33,118 nt of DNA from Oscillospiraceae bacterium (GTDB lineage: Bacteria > Bacillota > Clostridia > Oscillospirales > Oscillospiraceae), in NCBI GenBank assembly GCA_017416685.1, contig JAFQBN010000027.1:1-33118 (forward strand), written 5' to 3'. The translations under genes and the position numbers were made by a program. The notes under the pieces were generated by a model that was given only the letters and a program-made list of their open reading frames with translations, made no database searches and was not told the origin of the DNA. Shown here piece by piece: positions 1 through 7,330 of this stretch. The first letter of the stretch is position 1. Each line of letters starts with the position of its first letter.

Positions 1-573
1 CCCCATCGGTGCATCAATGGTTCCCGCCCCCGGCTGCGGCGTCCCCTCGCACACCGCCAAATAGGTGCGCACAAAGTCCGGCGTGTGCAGCTGCAGCTTC
101 AGCCGCTCCTGCCCATGGGCGTGTTTGGCACATACCAGCAGGCCGGAAGTTCCCCGATCCAGCCGATGGACCGGATGAAAATCCGCCTGCTGACCGGTTT
201 GAACGAAGTGGTACACCAAAAAGTTACCCAGTGTATCATCGTAATGCCCCGGCCCGGGGTGAACAGACACCCCGGCGGCTTTGTTCACCACTACGATGTC
301 CTCATCCTCGTACACAATGTCCAGCTCTCCCTGTGTCGGGACAACACCGCTGCGCCGCTCCGGGTCGGAAAGCCGCACAGACAGCACCTGCCCCACTTGA
401 GGTACAAACCGGGTGTTCACCCGCTTTCCATCCGCCAAAATACCGTCGTCCAGCCATTTTATGCGTTTGATCACCGTGCCGGACAGGTGCAATCGGCTGC
501 GCAGCAGCGTGTCCACGCGCACGCCCGCGCAGTCCTGCGTTACCGCAAATTCCAGCCTGCGTTCCCGTTCCAC
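1..573 (-). CDS. RluA-family rRNA/tRNA pseudouridine synthase (5' part, runs off the window)
   Basis: The first 191 codons are present and the 3' end lies outside the window. The likely start is a GTG at 573, nine bases after AGGAGG (583-588). An in-frame stop at 595-597 excludes a longer protein. Residues about 17-60 resemble an S4 RNA-binding domain. The catalytic domain begins near residue 84 and shows the family motif HRLDRGTSG (residues 136-144), whose Asp139 is the expected catalytic aspartate. RluA-family enzymes isomerise specific uridines of rRNA or tRNA to pseudouridine. The RNA target (RluC, RluD or other type) cannot be told from this part. The gene is divergent from hemW. Confidence 0.9.
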   Translation of the reverse strand, partial: MERERRLEFAVTQDCAGVRVDTLLRSRLHLSGTVIKRIKWLDDGILADGKRVNTRFVPQVGQVLSVRLSDPERRSGVVPTQGELDIVYEDEDIVVVNKAAGVSVHPGPGHYDDTLGNFLVYHFVQTGQQADFHPVHRLDRGTSGLLVCAKHAHGQERLKLQLHTPDFVRTYLAVCEGTPQPGAGTIDAPMG

Positions 574-604
574 ACCGCCGCACCTCCTGCAAGTTTATAC
601 TCCA

Positions 605-633
605 AGGATAACACGGCCCGCTCCCGGTTTCAA
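605..633 (-). promoter_or_regulatory. Promoter for the rluA-family gene
   Basis: Read on the minus strand, TTGAAA (633-628) is followed after 17 bases by TATCCT (610-605). The expected transcript start lies about 25 bases before the GTG start codon, leaving room for the AGGAGG site. The -35 box directly abuts the -35 box of the hemW promoter. Confidence 0.6.
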
Positions 634-662
634 TTGCATTTTCCCCGCTTTTTCGATATAAT
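634..662 (+). promoter_or_regulatory. Promoter for hemW
   Basis: TTGCAT (634-639), a 17-base spacer, and a perfect TATAAT (657-662) lie about 30 bases before the hemW start codon. This is a sigma-A-type promoter. The ribosome site AAGGAAG follows about seven bases before the ATG at 694. Confidence 0.75.
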
Positions 663-693
663 TGCGTTATAAACCCGCAAAGGAAGTGTCCCC

Positions 694-1896
694 ATGGCCG
701 ACCAACTCGGTATCTATATTCATATTCCCTTCTGCCGCAGCAAGTGCGACTACTGTGACTTCTACTCCCTGTCCGGCCGCGAGGCGGACATGGACAAATA
801 CCAAAAGGCTCTGCTGGCCCATATCAGAGAGACCTCCCCCCACGCCAAGGGCATGGAGGTAGATACCATCTACTTTGGCGGCGGAACCCCCAGCTATTAC
901 GGCGCTCCCCGGCTCCGCGCCCTGCTGACCGCTCTGCGCAGGCAGTTCCGTGTCCGCAAGGATGCCGAAATCACCGTGGAGGCCAATCCCGACAGCGTGG
1001 ACTTCCGTTCCCTGAAGCGGCTGCGCCGTGCCGGGTTCAACCGTATCTCTCTGGGTATCCAGTCCGCCTGCGATGCCCATTTGCACAACCTCAACCGCCC
1101 CCACAATTTCCTGCAGACCCGGGATGCGGTGGATGCCGCCCGCAAGGCTGGGTTCGACAACCTGAGCGTGGACCTCATCTACGGTCTGCCCGGTCAGGAT
1201 ATGGCCGACTGGCAGAACACACTGGACCAAACGCTCGCGCTCAACCCCAACCACCTGTCCTGCTACGGCCTGAAAGTAGAGGATGGAACCCCCCTGTCCC
1301 TGCGCGTAGCCGATGGTCTCTCCCTTCCCGACGACGATTTGCAGGCAGACATGTACCTCTATACCGTGGACCGCTTGACTCAAGCCGGTTATCAGCAATA
1401 CGAGATTTCCAACTTCGCCCAACCGGGCATGGAATCTCGCCACAACCTGCGCTACTGGCTCACCCGGCCCTACATCGGCTTCGGCCCCGGCGCACACTCC
1501 GACTTCGGCGGCCGCCGATACAGCTTCATCCGGGATTTGGACGGCTATATCAGCGGCGTTCTGGGCGGAAAGACCGTCATCGACTCCTCCGACCTCATTC
1601 CCGACCGGGAGCGCGGCGGTGAATACCTGATGCTCCGACTGCGCACCACCCGCGGCATCGAAGAGTGGGAGTACCGCCGCACTTACTTTATGAACTTCGC
1701 CCCGCTGGAGGAGCTGCTCCGCTCCTACGAGCGTCTCGGCTTCGCCATGCAAGAAGATGGCCGCTGGCGGCTGACTGCCAAGGGTTTTCTTCTTTCAAAT
1801 CAGCTCATCGGTATGCTGATGGAAAAGCAGGAGCAGTCCTGTTTGGAAACGCTTCTGCCCCGCCTGCGGCGCGAACCGCTCTCCAACAAGGAATAA
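694..1896 (+). CDS. hemW: HemW-type radical SAM protein (heme chaperone)
   Basis: This 400-residue protein has the radical-SAM cluster motif CRSKCDYC (Cys14, Cys18, Cys21) directly after the HIPFC-type N-terminus of the HemN/HemW family. A GGGTPS element near residue 63 and the HNLRYW element near residue 250 fit HemW. The length is close to the usual 380 residues, with a short extra C-terminal tail. HemW was long annotated as oxygen-independent coproporphyrinogen III oxidase. Characterised HemW proteins bind heme and the [4Fe-4S] cluster and act in heme delivery rather than as HemN. The gene has its own promoter and ends at a strong hairpin terminator. Confidence 0.9.
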   Translation: MADQLGIYIHIPFCRSKCDYCDFYSLSGREADMDKYQKALLAHIRETSPHAKGMEVDTIYFGGGTPSYYGAPRLRALLTALRRQFRVRKDAEITVEANPDSVDFRSLKRLRRAGFNRISLGIQSACDAHLHNLNRPHNFLQTRDAVDAARKAGFDNLSVDLIYGLPGQDMADWQNTLDQTLALNPNHLSCYGLKVEDGTPLSLRVADGLSLPDDDLQADMYLYTVDRLTQAGYQQYEISNFAQPGMESRHNLRYWLTRPYIGFGPGAHSDFGGRRYSFIRDLDGYISGVLGGKTVIDSSDLIPDRERGGEYLMLRLRTTRGIEEWEYRRTYFMNFAPLEELLRSYERLGFAMQEDGRWRLTAKGFLLSNQLIGMLMEKQEQSCLETLLPRLRREPLSNKE

Positions 1897-1900
1897 CGAA

Positions 1901-1940
1901 ACATCCCCGGCCAAAGGCGGTTGGCCGGGGATGTTTTATT
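1901..1940. terminator. Bidirectional terminator between hemW and the phage block
   Basis: A perfect 14-bp stem (1901-1914 with 1921-1934) has a six-base loop and is followed on the plus strand by a T-rich tail. On the minus strand the same stem follows the last phage gene and has a short TTT tail. It can therefore end both converging transcripts. Confidence 0.85.
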
Positions 1941-2499
1941 ATTCTACCATCTTCTCCAAATCATCCCAGCGCAGCTGCTGCAATTCCCGCCAGGTCATGT
2001 TCCGTTCCTCCATCTGCCTCCATGTCTGATACCAGAACATGTACCGAACCAGCAAATGGGCCGGCAGAATCTCTTCCACCAAGACCCGAATGCGTTCAAA
2101 CTCCTCCGGAATGCCCGCCACATCGGGAAACCGCACCTCCACGGTGTTGAACTGCTGTGATTCCCTCACCCGGGCGTTCACCCCACAGCCCGCCAGCGTA
2201 TGGTTCATCGCCTCACAGGTAAAACTGTCCCCGCCAATACGGGTCAGTGCCGCCAACGCCTGTGCCATCTGCTCCGGCTGTCGGGCCGCAGGCCTTCTGG
2301 CGAATAACCGGGCCACCTGGTCCAGGCCCTCTTCCCGGGCCGTCACCAGATTCATCTCCCGTTGTACCCGCTCCAGTTCTTTCTCCAGCCGGTCCATGGC
2401 TTCACCCACGCATTCCAGCTCCGCCCCCAGACAGGATTGGTCCAGCCTGTAAACACCCAAGGGCTGCAGCAGTGCCTTCATGTCCTGTGCATAGCTCAT
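1939..2499 (-). CDS. DUF2313 phage baseplate protein (XkdU/YmfQ-like)
   Basis: This 186-residue protein matches the DUF2313 pattern that follows baseplate J in Mu- and PBSX-type clusters: an N-terminal helical part (Glu/Arg-rich helix near residues 35-60) and a C-terminal half ending in a run of Trp and Arg residues. Family members cap the baseplate wedge next to J. The ATG overlaps the stop of the J gene by four bases (ATGA), so translation is probably coupled. It is the last gene of the block. No tail-fibre gene follows, and the stop codon lies next to the hemW terminator. Confidence 0.75.
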   Translation of the reverse strand: MSYAQDMKALLQPLGVYRLDQSCLGAELECVGEAMDRLEKELERVQREMNLVTAREEGLDQVARLFARRPAARQPEQMAQALAALTRIGGDSFTCEAMNHTLAGCGVNARVRESQQFNTVEVRFPDVAGIPEEFERIRVLVEEILPAHLLVRYMFWYQTWRQMEERNMTWRELQQLRWDDLEKMVE

Positions 2500-3542
2500 G
2501 ACATTTCCTCCACACTCAGCCCCCTGAGGACCGGCAGCTGTCCGCGCTCCACCGCCACATCCTGCTCCGGCAAAACCAGCGCGTAATTTTCAACGCCGTC
2601 AACGGCGTAAATCAGATTGCCCAGCTTGGCCCGCAGCACGTGTTCTCCCAGCAACCCACCGGAAAACCATTCGCGTACCGCCTGCTTTACCTGCTCAGAG
2701 ACCTTTTCAAACTCCTGTGCGGTAACACGGACCGTCACGTCCACAGGCACAGTCTCCGGCCCCATCACCGCCACATCCACCGCAATTTCGCGGTTCTCCT
2801 CCATTTTCCGTCCAATTTCCGTCAAAAGCGCCTGCTCCGGCACACCGCTGCGCGATGTTACCACCACGTCCACGGTGCCAACGCCGCGCCGTTTCGGAAT
2901 CGCTACCGCCGCCGCAACGTCCTCAAAGCTTTCTGCCATCTGCTCGTAATAGGCACAGTTTGCTCCGTTGGACAGACGTGCAAAGCTGTTCAGGATCCGA
3001 ATTCGCAGCTGCTCGTCACTCTCCCGGTCCGCCCCCTGCGACATCGCCGCAGGATTACTGCACCCCGTGATCCCCACCGGAGTCACCGCCAGCACATTCA
3101 CACTTCCCGCACTCACGTTGCCCGCGCTGCCGGCCTGCAGCGCCTGTACCGGAATATCCACGTATGTTTCCCCCGCCGGCAGTACCCCGTCCTGCTGCGT
3201 TTCAAATCGCACAAGCCCCTGTGTCATACACACCGTTCCTGCGGGAATATTTCTGTCGCTGTCATTGGCGGGATCGCCGTAAAAACGCACCGTCCCCCGG
3301 GCATATTCCGCCCCCTTGCGCTCCATAGCCCGTAATTGGGCGTGATAGTCCAGGTACTCTCCCGCAGCCGTCTGAGGGAAGCACTGTCTGTTCACCCAGT
3401 CCGCCTGCGCGTACAGCGCATACAGCTGTGCCGCCACAGCATACAGCCGGGCGGACAGATCCGCCCCCTGGGCAACCTCCATCCCGGTCCGCGCGGTAAA
3501 ATCCGCCAGCATCTGTGTATAAAGCTCCTCAATCGTCTTCAT
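2496..3542 (-). CDS. Baseplate J-like protein (XkdT-like wedge)
   Basis: The 348-residue protein has the baseplate J family layout. Its N-terminal segment (TIEELYTQML, residues 3-12) is followed by a jelly-roll-like region with the AGSAGNVSAG turn motif near residues 137-146. The middle segment with ESDEQLRIRIL near residue 174 is typical of the family. J-family proteins form the baseplate wedges that trigger sheath contraction. The start overlaps the upstream gp25-like gene by 14 bases. Confidence 0.88.
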   Translation of the reverse strand: MKTIEELYTQMLADFTARTGMEVAQGADLSARLYAVAAQLYALYAQADWVNRQCFPQTAAGEYLDYHAQLRAMERKGAEYARGTVRFYGDPANDSDRNIPAGTVCMTQGLVRFETQQDGVLPAGETYVDIPVQALQAGSAGNVSAGSVNVLAVTPVGITGCSNPAAMSQGADRESDEQLRIRILNSFARLSNGANCAYYEQMAESFEDVAAAVAIPKRRGVGTVDVVVTSRSGVPEQALLTEIGRKMEENREIAVDVAVMGPETVPVDVTVRVTAQEFEKVSEQVKQAVREWFSGGLLGEHVLRAKLGNLIYAVDGVENYALVLPEQDVAVERGQLPVLRGLSVEEMS

Positions 3543-3897
3543 CTGTCACCTCTCCAACCGGTACCGAAACCGTTGCATCATGTCCCTGCAGCTCCAAACG
3601 CACATCCACCTGCGCCCGGCCCTTGCTCTCGGTGTAGACCACTTCTTTCACCGTAACCTCCTCGCCTTCCAGCGCCTGAGCCACATACTGCGCACACAGG
3701 CTTCGGCGGGCGCCGGGTTTCTCTCTGCACAGGGTGTGCAGCTTGCTGCCCAGCTCCGGCAGAAACGGAAACGCTCCCCTGCGTGCCGTCAGTTTGAACA
3801 GCACCCGCTGCAGAAGCGCCTGCTCCCCGTGTACCAGTTCAAAGCCACCCGCGCCGTTGGGAATCAGATCCCCATCCTTCATCTGCCACTCTGTCAT
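3529..3897 (-). CDS. gp25/W-like baseplate wedge protein (DUF2634, XkdS-like)
   Basis: This 122-residue protein has the gp25/DUF2634 arrangement: a strand-rich N-terminus, then ALLQRVLFKLTARRGAFPF (about residues 27-45), in which the Arg-Gly-Phe turn is the usual signature, followed by the LGSKL element. The C-terminal half is a strand-rich domain. Proteins of this type initiate sheath assembly on the baseplate. The ATG follows the upstream stop codon without a gap, and baseplate J follows as in other contractile tails. Confidence 0.8.
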   Translation of the reverse strand: MTEWQMKDGDLIPNGAGGFELVHGEQALLQRVLFKLTARRGAFPFLPELGSKLHTLCREKPGARRSLCAQYVAQALEGEEVTVKEVVYTESKGRAQVDVRLELQGHDATVSVPVGEVTDEDD

Positions 3898-4308
3898 TTA
3901 TGTCCCCTCCTGTTGGGCCAGCGCCTGCTGCACCGCCGCCTCGATCATTGCCTCCAGCGGAATGCCGTTGACCAGCACCGCGCCGTCCAGCCGTATGTGT
4001 CCGTTCTCATCCAGCTTAACGGAACACTCCGGCCCAAACAGTTCCACTTCACCGGGTTTCAGACTGTTTTCTTCCGCCTCCTGCTGTGCCACGATACAGG
4101 CCGCCTCCGCATCCGCTCCGGTTTTGATCACCAGCACCTGCTGCCCGCTCTGCGGTTTCCAGCGGTATCCGCCCGGAGTGGCCACCGGCAGCTGCTGCTG
4201 ATATCCGTCCGCATATACGCCTGTCCTCTCACCCTGAGCTGTCACTATGCCCACCCGGGCATCATGCTCCTGCCTGCCGGCATATCTGCCCTGCTGCGAG
4301 ATCCACAT
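3898..4308 (-). CDS. gpV-like baseplate spike or XkdR-position protein
   Basis: The likely start is the ATG at 4308, six bases after GAGGTG. A GTG at 4317 is possible and would add three residues. In the 136-residue protein, residues about 15-70 look like the OB-fold domain of gpV/gp5 spikes (strands around VGIVTAQG and QQVLVIKTG). A short strand-rich tail follows (CSVKLDENGHIRLDGAVLVN), which resembles the small beta-helix of a spike tip. It stands where PBSX has xkdR (DUF2577). Role inferred: central spike below the hub. It is much smaller than typical gpV. Confidence 0.6.
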   Translation of the reverse strand: MWISQQGRYAGRQEHDARVGIVTAQGERTGVYADGYQQQLPVATPGGYRWKPQSGQQVLVIKTGADAEAACIVAQQEAEENSLKPGEVELFGPECSVKLDENGHIRLDGAVLVNGIPLEAMIEAAVQQALAQQEGT

Positions 4309-4318
4309 TTCACTCACC

Positions 4319-5272
4319 TCACAGTATCACGTCCGGGGGCAGCAGTTCCAGTCTGGTCCTGTATCCGCCCCCGTCCATACTTACCACAGCCCGCGCCACC
4401 CGCCATTGCCCATCAACAGCCGGCTCACCCCGGTCCACCTGTATCAGCTCTCCGGGCCACGCCGCAAAGGAAACGGGCAGTTCCATTTCCAGCTCCAGCT
4501 GCCGCTGTCTGGATTTCTCCAGCTGATAATTTCCCTGATAGCGCATGGCCTGATATTTGCTCTTCTCCGGCATTGTGAACATTCTGCGGCTGCATCCGCC
4601 GCTGTCCTGAAACTCCCGGTTAGCTATTTTTTCTACTTTGGCGGACTTTCCTCTGTCCCGCACCCAGACCTCGCTGAGCACCCCGTAACGGCGGTATTTT
4701 GTCACAAGTGCCGTCACCGGAGTGTGCCGGTCGATCTTCCGAACCGCACCGTCATCCCAGCCGGCCAAAATCAGCCGTCCCTCCCGGTCAAACCGCGGTG
4801 TCACGCCGCCGTAAAAACGTGCAAACTGGTACAGCACCGACCACTCGCTGCTGCCCGCCGAAACGGAGAATCCCCGTACCGCGGGCAGCGGCTCCTGCTG
4901 CGCCACCTCAATGCCATAGGGCAGTACGTGGTCACGCAGAATATCCTCCGCCTCTGCCAGCGCGTACTGCGCACTCTGGGCCTCGTTATCCAGCAGCAGG
5001 GCCGCAAGCCCCCGCCCGCTGACCTCCAGTCTGTCGCCCGCGCCGTCCCGGGTGACCACACACTCGTCCACCACGCCTGCAAACACGGTCTCATCACCCT
5101 CCCGAGCCTCAAACCGGACCGCATCTGCAAGGGTCCTTTCCTGCCCCGCTTTCCAAAGACACACCACCCGAAAGCTGTCGCAGGGCGTGGCACAGCCGTA
5201 GTCCAGTTCCCACTCCAGCATGGCGGGCAGCAGCCATCGCGTTCCGTCAGCTGTCAGCAGCCACCCTTTCAT
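4319..5272 (-). CDS. Baseplate hub protein (XkdQ / gpD-like)
   Basis: The start is the ATG at 5272, which overlaps the LysM gene stop by four bases. A longer open frame upstream lies inside that gene in another frame and is not real. The 317-residue protein has an N-terminal strand-rich domain, a central part with the LLDNEA and YQFARFYGG elements, and a C-terminal barrel-like segment, as in XkdQ and late-control gpD hubs. Such proteins form the trimeric hub connecting tube and spike. Position between the LysM protein and the spike agrees. Confidence 0.75.
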   Translation of the reverse strand: MKGWLLTADGTRWLLPAMLEWELDYGCATPCDSFRVVCLWKAGQERTLADAVRFEAREGDETVFAGVVDECVVTRDGAGDRLEVSGRGLAALLLDNEAQSAQYALAEAEDILRDHVLPYGIEVAQQEPLPAVRGFSVSAGSSEWSVLYQFARFYGGVTPRFDREGRLILAGWDDGAVRKIDRHTPVTALVTKYRRYGVLSEVWVRDRGKSAKVEKIANREFQDSGGCSRRMFTMPEKSKYQAMRYQGNYQLEKSRQRQLELEMELPVSFAAWPGELIQVDRGEPAVDGQWRVARAVVSMDGGGYRTRLELLPPDVIL

Positions 5273-5829
5273 TTGACCACCACTTCCTGCCCCACCCGGA
5301 TCAGGTTGGGATTTTTGATGTCGGGGTTGCGCTTGAGCAGCTGTTCCATCGTCACCCCGTAGCGCTTGGCAATGGCCCATAGTGTGTCTCCTTTTACCAC
5401 CTTGTGGATCACCCTGTCCACAGATTCCGTCTGCCCGCTTTCCCGCTTCTCTTCCAGTTTCAGCTTTCCGTCGTAAACGTCCAGTTCCTCCCAAAAGGTA
5501 AAGCTGTAGCTGACATAATCCGGTCTTGGCTCCTGCTTCAGTGTCAGTTCCACAAAATAGGCATTGGCCGCCTGCCACAGGGGATGGATCAGCGGTCCCG
5601 CACCCTCCTTGTAGAACACGTTGGCCAGCGCGCCAAACTGAGCATAGGCATCCTTGCCCACAAACTCACCCTCGCCGCGCATGACCCGTCGGGTCCTTCC
5701 CAGATCCTGCAGATGGTACAGCCCGAACGGCACCTTGTCCACCGCCATCTGCCGCTCGTAGTCAATGGTGTACACCTTGGGATTATGGGGCCAAACATAA
5801 TCCTTATATCTCATCGGGCTCAAATCCAT
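5269..5829 (-). CDS. LysM-domain tail/baseplate protein (XkdP/gp53-like)
   Basis: The 186-residue protein has an N-terminal domain with the FGLYHLQDLGRTRRVMRGEG segment (about residues 35-54), seen in XkdP-like proteins. It ends in one LysM domain (about residues 142-185) with the usual GDTLWAIAKRYG and NP..IKNPN..RVGQ features. In contractile phages this protein sits at the tube-baseplate junction and its LysM may touch peptidoglycan. A GAGGTG site precedes the ATG. In PBSX it directly follows the tape-measure gene, but here it follows a 150-residue unknown gene. Confidence 0.82.
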   Translation of the reverse strand: MDLSPMRYKDYVWPHNPKVYTIDYERQMAVDKVPFGLYHLQDLGRTRRVMRGEGEFVGKDAYAQFGALANVFYKEGAGPLIHPLWQAANAYFVELTLKQEPRPDYVSYSFTFWEELDVYDGKLKLEEKRESGQTESVDRVIHKVVKGDTLWAIAKRYGVTMEQLLKRNPDIKNPNLIRVGQEVVVK

Positions 5830-5849
5830 ATTTTCACCTCGTTATCCTG

Positions 5850-6302
5850 TTAAAACAGCCCCAGCGGGCCATCATACCGCCGCGCATCCCGCTCGAATAC
5901 CGCATCCAGCATACCCGCAAGCTCCCGCCGTACCCCCGGCACCGCCGCGGCCGATCTGCGCATATCCTGTCCGCCAGCCGCCTGTGCCACCTGCGCGTAT
6001 TCCCAACTCCGTTTCCGCGTCTCCTGCTGCACCCTCCCCCGGGCCACCGCCCGTTCCAGTGCCGCCAGCCGTGTTTCCGGATCCGCTGTCCGCTTTCGTG
6101 CAGTCGTTTCCTCCGACCGGGAGCGCGCATCCCGCTCCTGTACGTCGCTTCGTTCCGCTCCGATCTTTTTGCTGTCCGGCTGCCGCGAGCCACCCTCATC
6201 GGTAGCCCCCCGGTATCCCGTCCTCATCCGTCTCCACGCAAAGGGCTCGTTTTCATTCTCTTCCTGCTGCTCGTCCAGAAGCAGATCCAAATAGTCGGTC
6301 AT
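5850..6302 (-). CDS. Unrecognised 150-residue phage protein in the tape-measure position
   Basis: I do not recognise this family. It starts with ATG overlapping the stop of the frameshifted tail chaperone by four bases and ends 20 bases before the LysM gene, exactly where the tape measure normally lies. The N-terminus is acidic and leucine-rich (YLDLLLDEQQEENENE, residues 4-19), followed by an Arg/Trp-rich stretch. The second half (about residues 75-150) looks helical and highly charged. There is no signal peptide or membrane segment. Tape measures are usually several hundred residues or more. This protein could be a very short tape measure, a relic of one, or an unrelated assembly factor. 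Confidence 0.55.
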   Translation of the reverse strand: MTDYLDLLLDEQQEENENEPFAWRRMRTGYRGATDEGGSRQPDSKKIGAERSDVQERDARSRSEETTARKRTADPETRLAALERAVARGRVQQETRKRSWEYAQVAQAAGGQDMRRSAAAVPGVRRELAGMLDAVFERDARRYDGPLGLF

Positions 6303-6927
6303 TTCTGCCTCCCTCGCTTCATCCGTTCAAACCGGGCCGAGTCAAACCCCTCATTGACCGACCCTTCCCATGCCGCCAGCGGTGCGCCGCACCCAACGCA
6401 TCGCTCCTCCACGGCCTTGTCCCGGCAGGCAGGACACAAGCCCCCCAGTTCTTCCTCATCATCCAGCATCAGATTGAGTGCGCACCACAGAAAGTCCCGG
6501 TCCTTCATGGTTCGGACCCGTTCCTCCGTGGGCAGGGCTGAAAAAGTTCGCAGCACGCGCCAGTACAGCCGCTCCTCCCGGGCGTGCTCCAGGCTTTTTT
6601 TAGCCGGTCCGCCTCCTCGTCATCCACCTTCGGTCCGGGATTGACCGTCCGGTTAAACCGGGCCCACCGCCCCGCCAATCGCTCGATCTCCTCCACCGTC
6701 AGCTCTGCCAGCACCTGCGTCCCGTCCCGGAACTGCGGCGCTTCACCGCACAGCACCGCTCTGGCCAGCAGGCATGCGTTGGCACACAGCGCCATCTCCC
6801 GTCCGTCCCCGGCCAGCTGGCGGGCCTCGGCCCGGGCCTGCAGCACCTCAAAGGCGCTCAGCAGCCGCAGCTGCCGTCCGTCCTCCAGCTCCAGCCGCTC
6901 CGGCCCGTTCAAAAGCCCCCACTGCAT
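6299..6927 (-). CDS. Tail assembly chaperone, long form made by -1 frameshift (G-GT type)
   Basis: Ribosomes that slip back one base at 6595-6601 leave the short-form frame after 111 codons. They continue through 98 codons to the stop at 6299, giving about 209 residues. The second frame reads sensibly straight from the slip point (SLEHAREERLYWRVL onward) and has no start codon with a ribosome site of its own. It contains two CxxC pairs in CPACRDKAVEERCVGC, a likely zinc-binding knuckle. Tailed phages commonly make such G/GT pairs between tube and tape measure, where they bind the tape measure and recruit tube subunits. The stop overlaps the next ATG. Confidence 0.8.
6505..6927 (-). CDS. Tail assembly chaperone, short form (XkdN-like)
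   Basis: The unshifted product is about 140 residues from the ATG at 6927; a GTG at 6933 is an alternative start. The protein is mostly helical, with LTVEEIERLAGRWARFNRTVNP near residues 72-93 and an acidic DDEEADRLKK end before the slip. It lies directly after the tail tube gene, the normal place of tail chaperones. The roughly 29 residues after the slip site are low-quality sequence rich in Cys, Pro and Arg. This fits the idea that the conserved sequence continues in the -1 frame. Confidence 0.8.
   Translation of the reverse strand: MQWGLLNGPERLELEDGRQLRLLSAFEVLQARAEARQLAGDGREMALCANACLLARAVLCGEAPQFRDGTQVLAELTVEEIERLAGRWARFNRTVNPGPKVDDEEADRLKKAWSTPGRSGCTGACCELFQPCPRRNGSEP
6552..6601 (-). 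promoter_or_regulatory. Programmed -1 ribosomal frameshift signal
   Basis: The slippery heptamer A AAA AAA (6601-6595, minus strand) is in the right phase relative to the chaperone frame (codons CTA AAA AAA GCC). After a six-base spacer, AGCACGC (6588-6582) can pair with GCGTGCT (6558-6552). This 7-bp GC-rich stem is extendable by two pairs across a bulge. Heptamer, spacer and downstream stem match the classic arrangement for -1 frameshifting. Confidence 0.8.
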
Positions 6928-6929
6928 GC

Positions 6930-7319
6930 TCACAGCTCCATCTCAATGCGCTTGGAAGCAACCACACTGACCTCTTCCAGCACCATCTCGCCAAGGCCGG
7001 CCTTCTCGCTGATGCTGCTCCACTGACAGCCGGAGTAAATGATCCGTCTGTCCGGTTTGCAGATGACCAGCGAAAAACCCTCCAGCCTGTAAAAGTCGAT
7101 GCCGTCGCGAATGGCCTCGTCGGTAGCATACAGCCGGGTCAGCTTCAGCTCATGCTTCACCGGTCCTGCCACCGTGGCCACAGGCTGCTTTTCACCGAAG
7201 GCCTCCACCGTACTGCTGGTCTTGGACGCCTTGGCACTGTAGCTCTGCACCACAGCCACCTTTTTGCCGTCCACCTCCAGATAAATGTCGCTGCTGGTAG
7301 GAAAACCAGTTACCGTCAT
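6930..7319 (-). CDS. Tail tube (core) protein, XkdM-like
   Basis: The chosen start is ATG 7319, six bases after AGGAGG, giving 129 residues. The protein is strand-rich with one central helix, beginning MTVTGFPTSSDIYLEVDGKK. It matches XkdM-type tube proteins of contractile phages in length and in its place after the sheath gene. Tube proteins stack as hexameric rings inside the sheath. The EAFGEKQPVATV region near residue 40 resembles the family's loop segment. No defects are seen. Confidence 0.82.
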   Translation of the reverse strand: MTVTGFPTSSDIYLEVDGKKVAVVQSYSAKASKTSSTVEAFGEKQPVATVAGPVKHELKLTRLYATDEAIRDGIDFYRLEGFSLVICKPDRRIIYSGCQWSSISEKAGLGEMVLEEVSVVASKRIEMEL

Positions 7320-7330
7320 GTTCTCCCTCC

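Noticed and set aside
667-1752. A 361-codon minus-strand open frame antisense to hemW
   Set aside because: No motif or ribosome site, and it is explained by hemW codon bias.
6299-6556. A separate 85-residue gene starting at GTG 6556
   Set aside because: There is no ribosome site before the GTG, and the frame reads sensibly upstream to the slippery heptamer. It is better explained as the frameshift extension of the tail chaperone.
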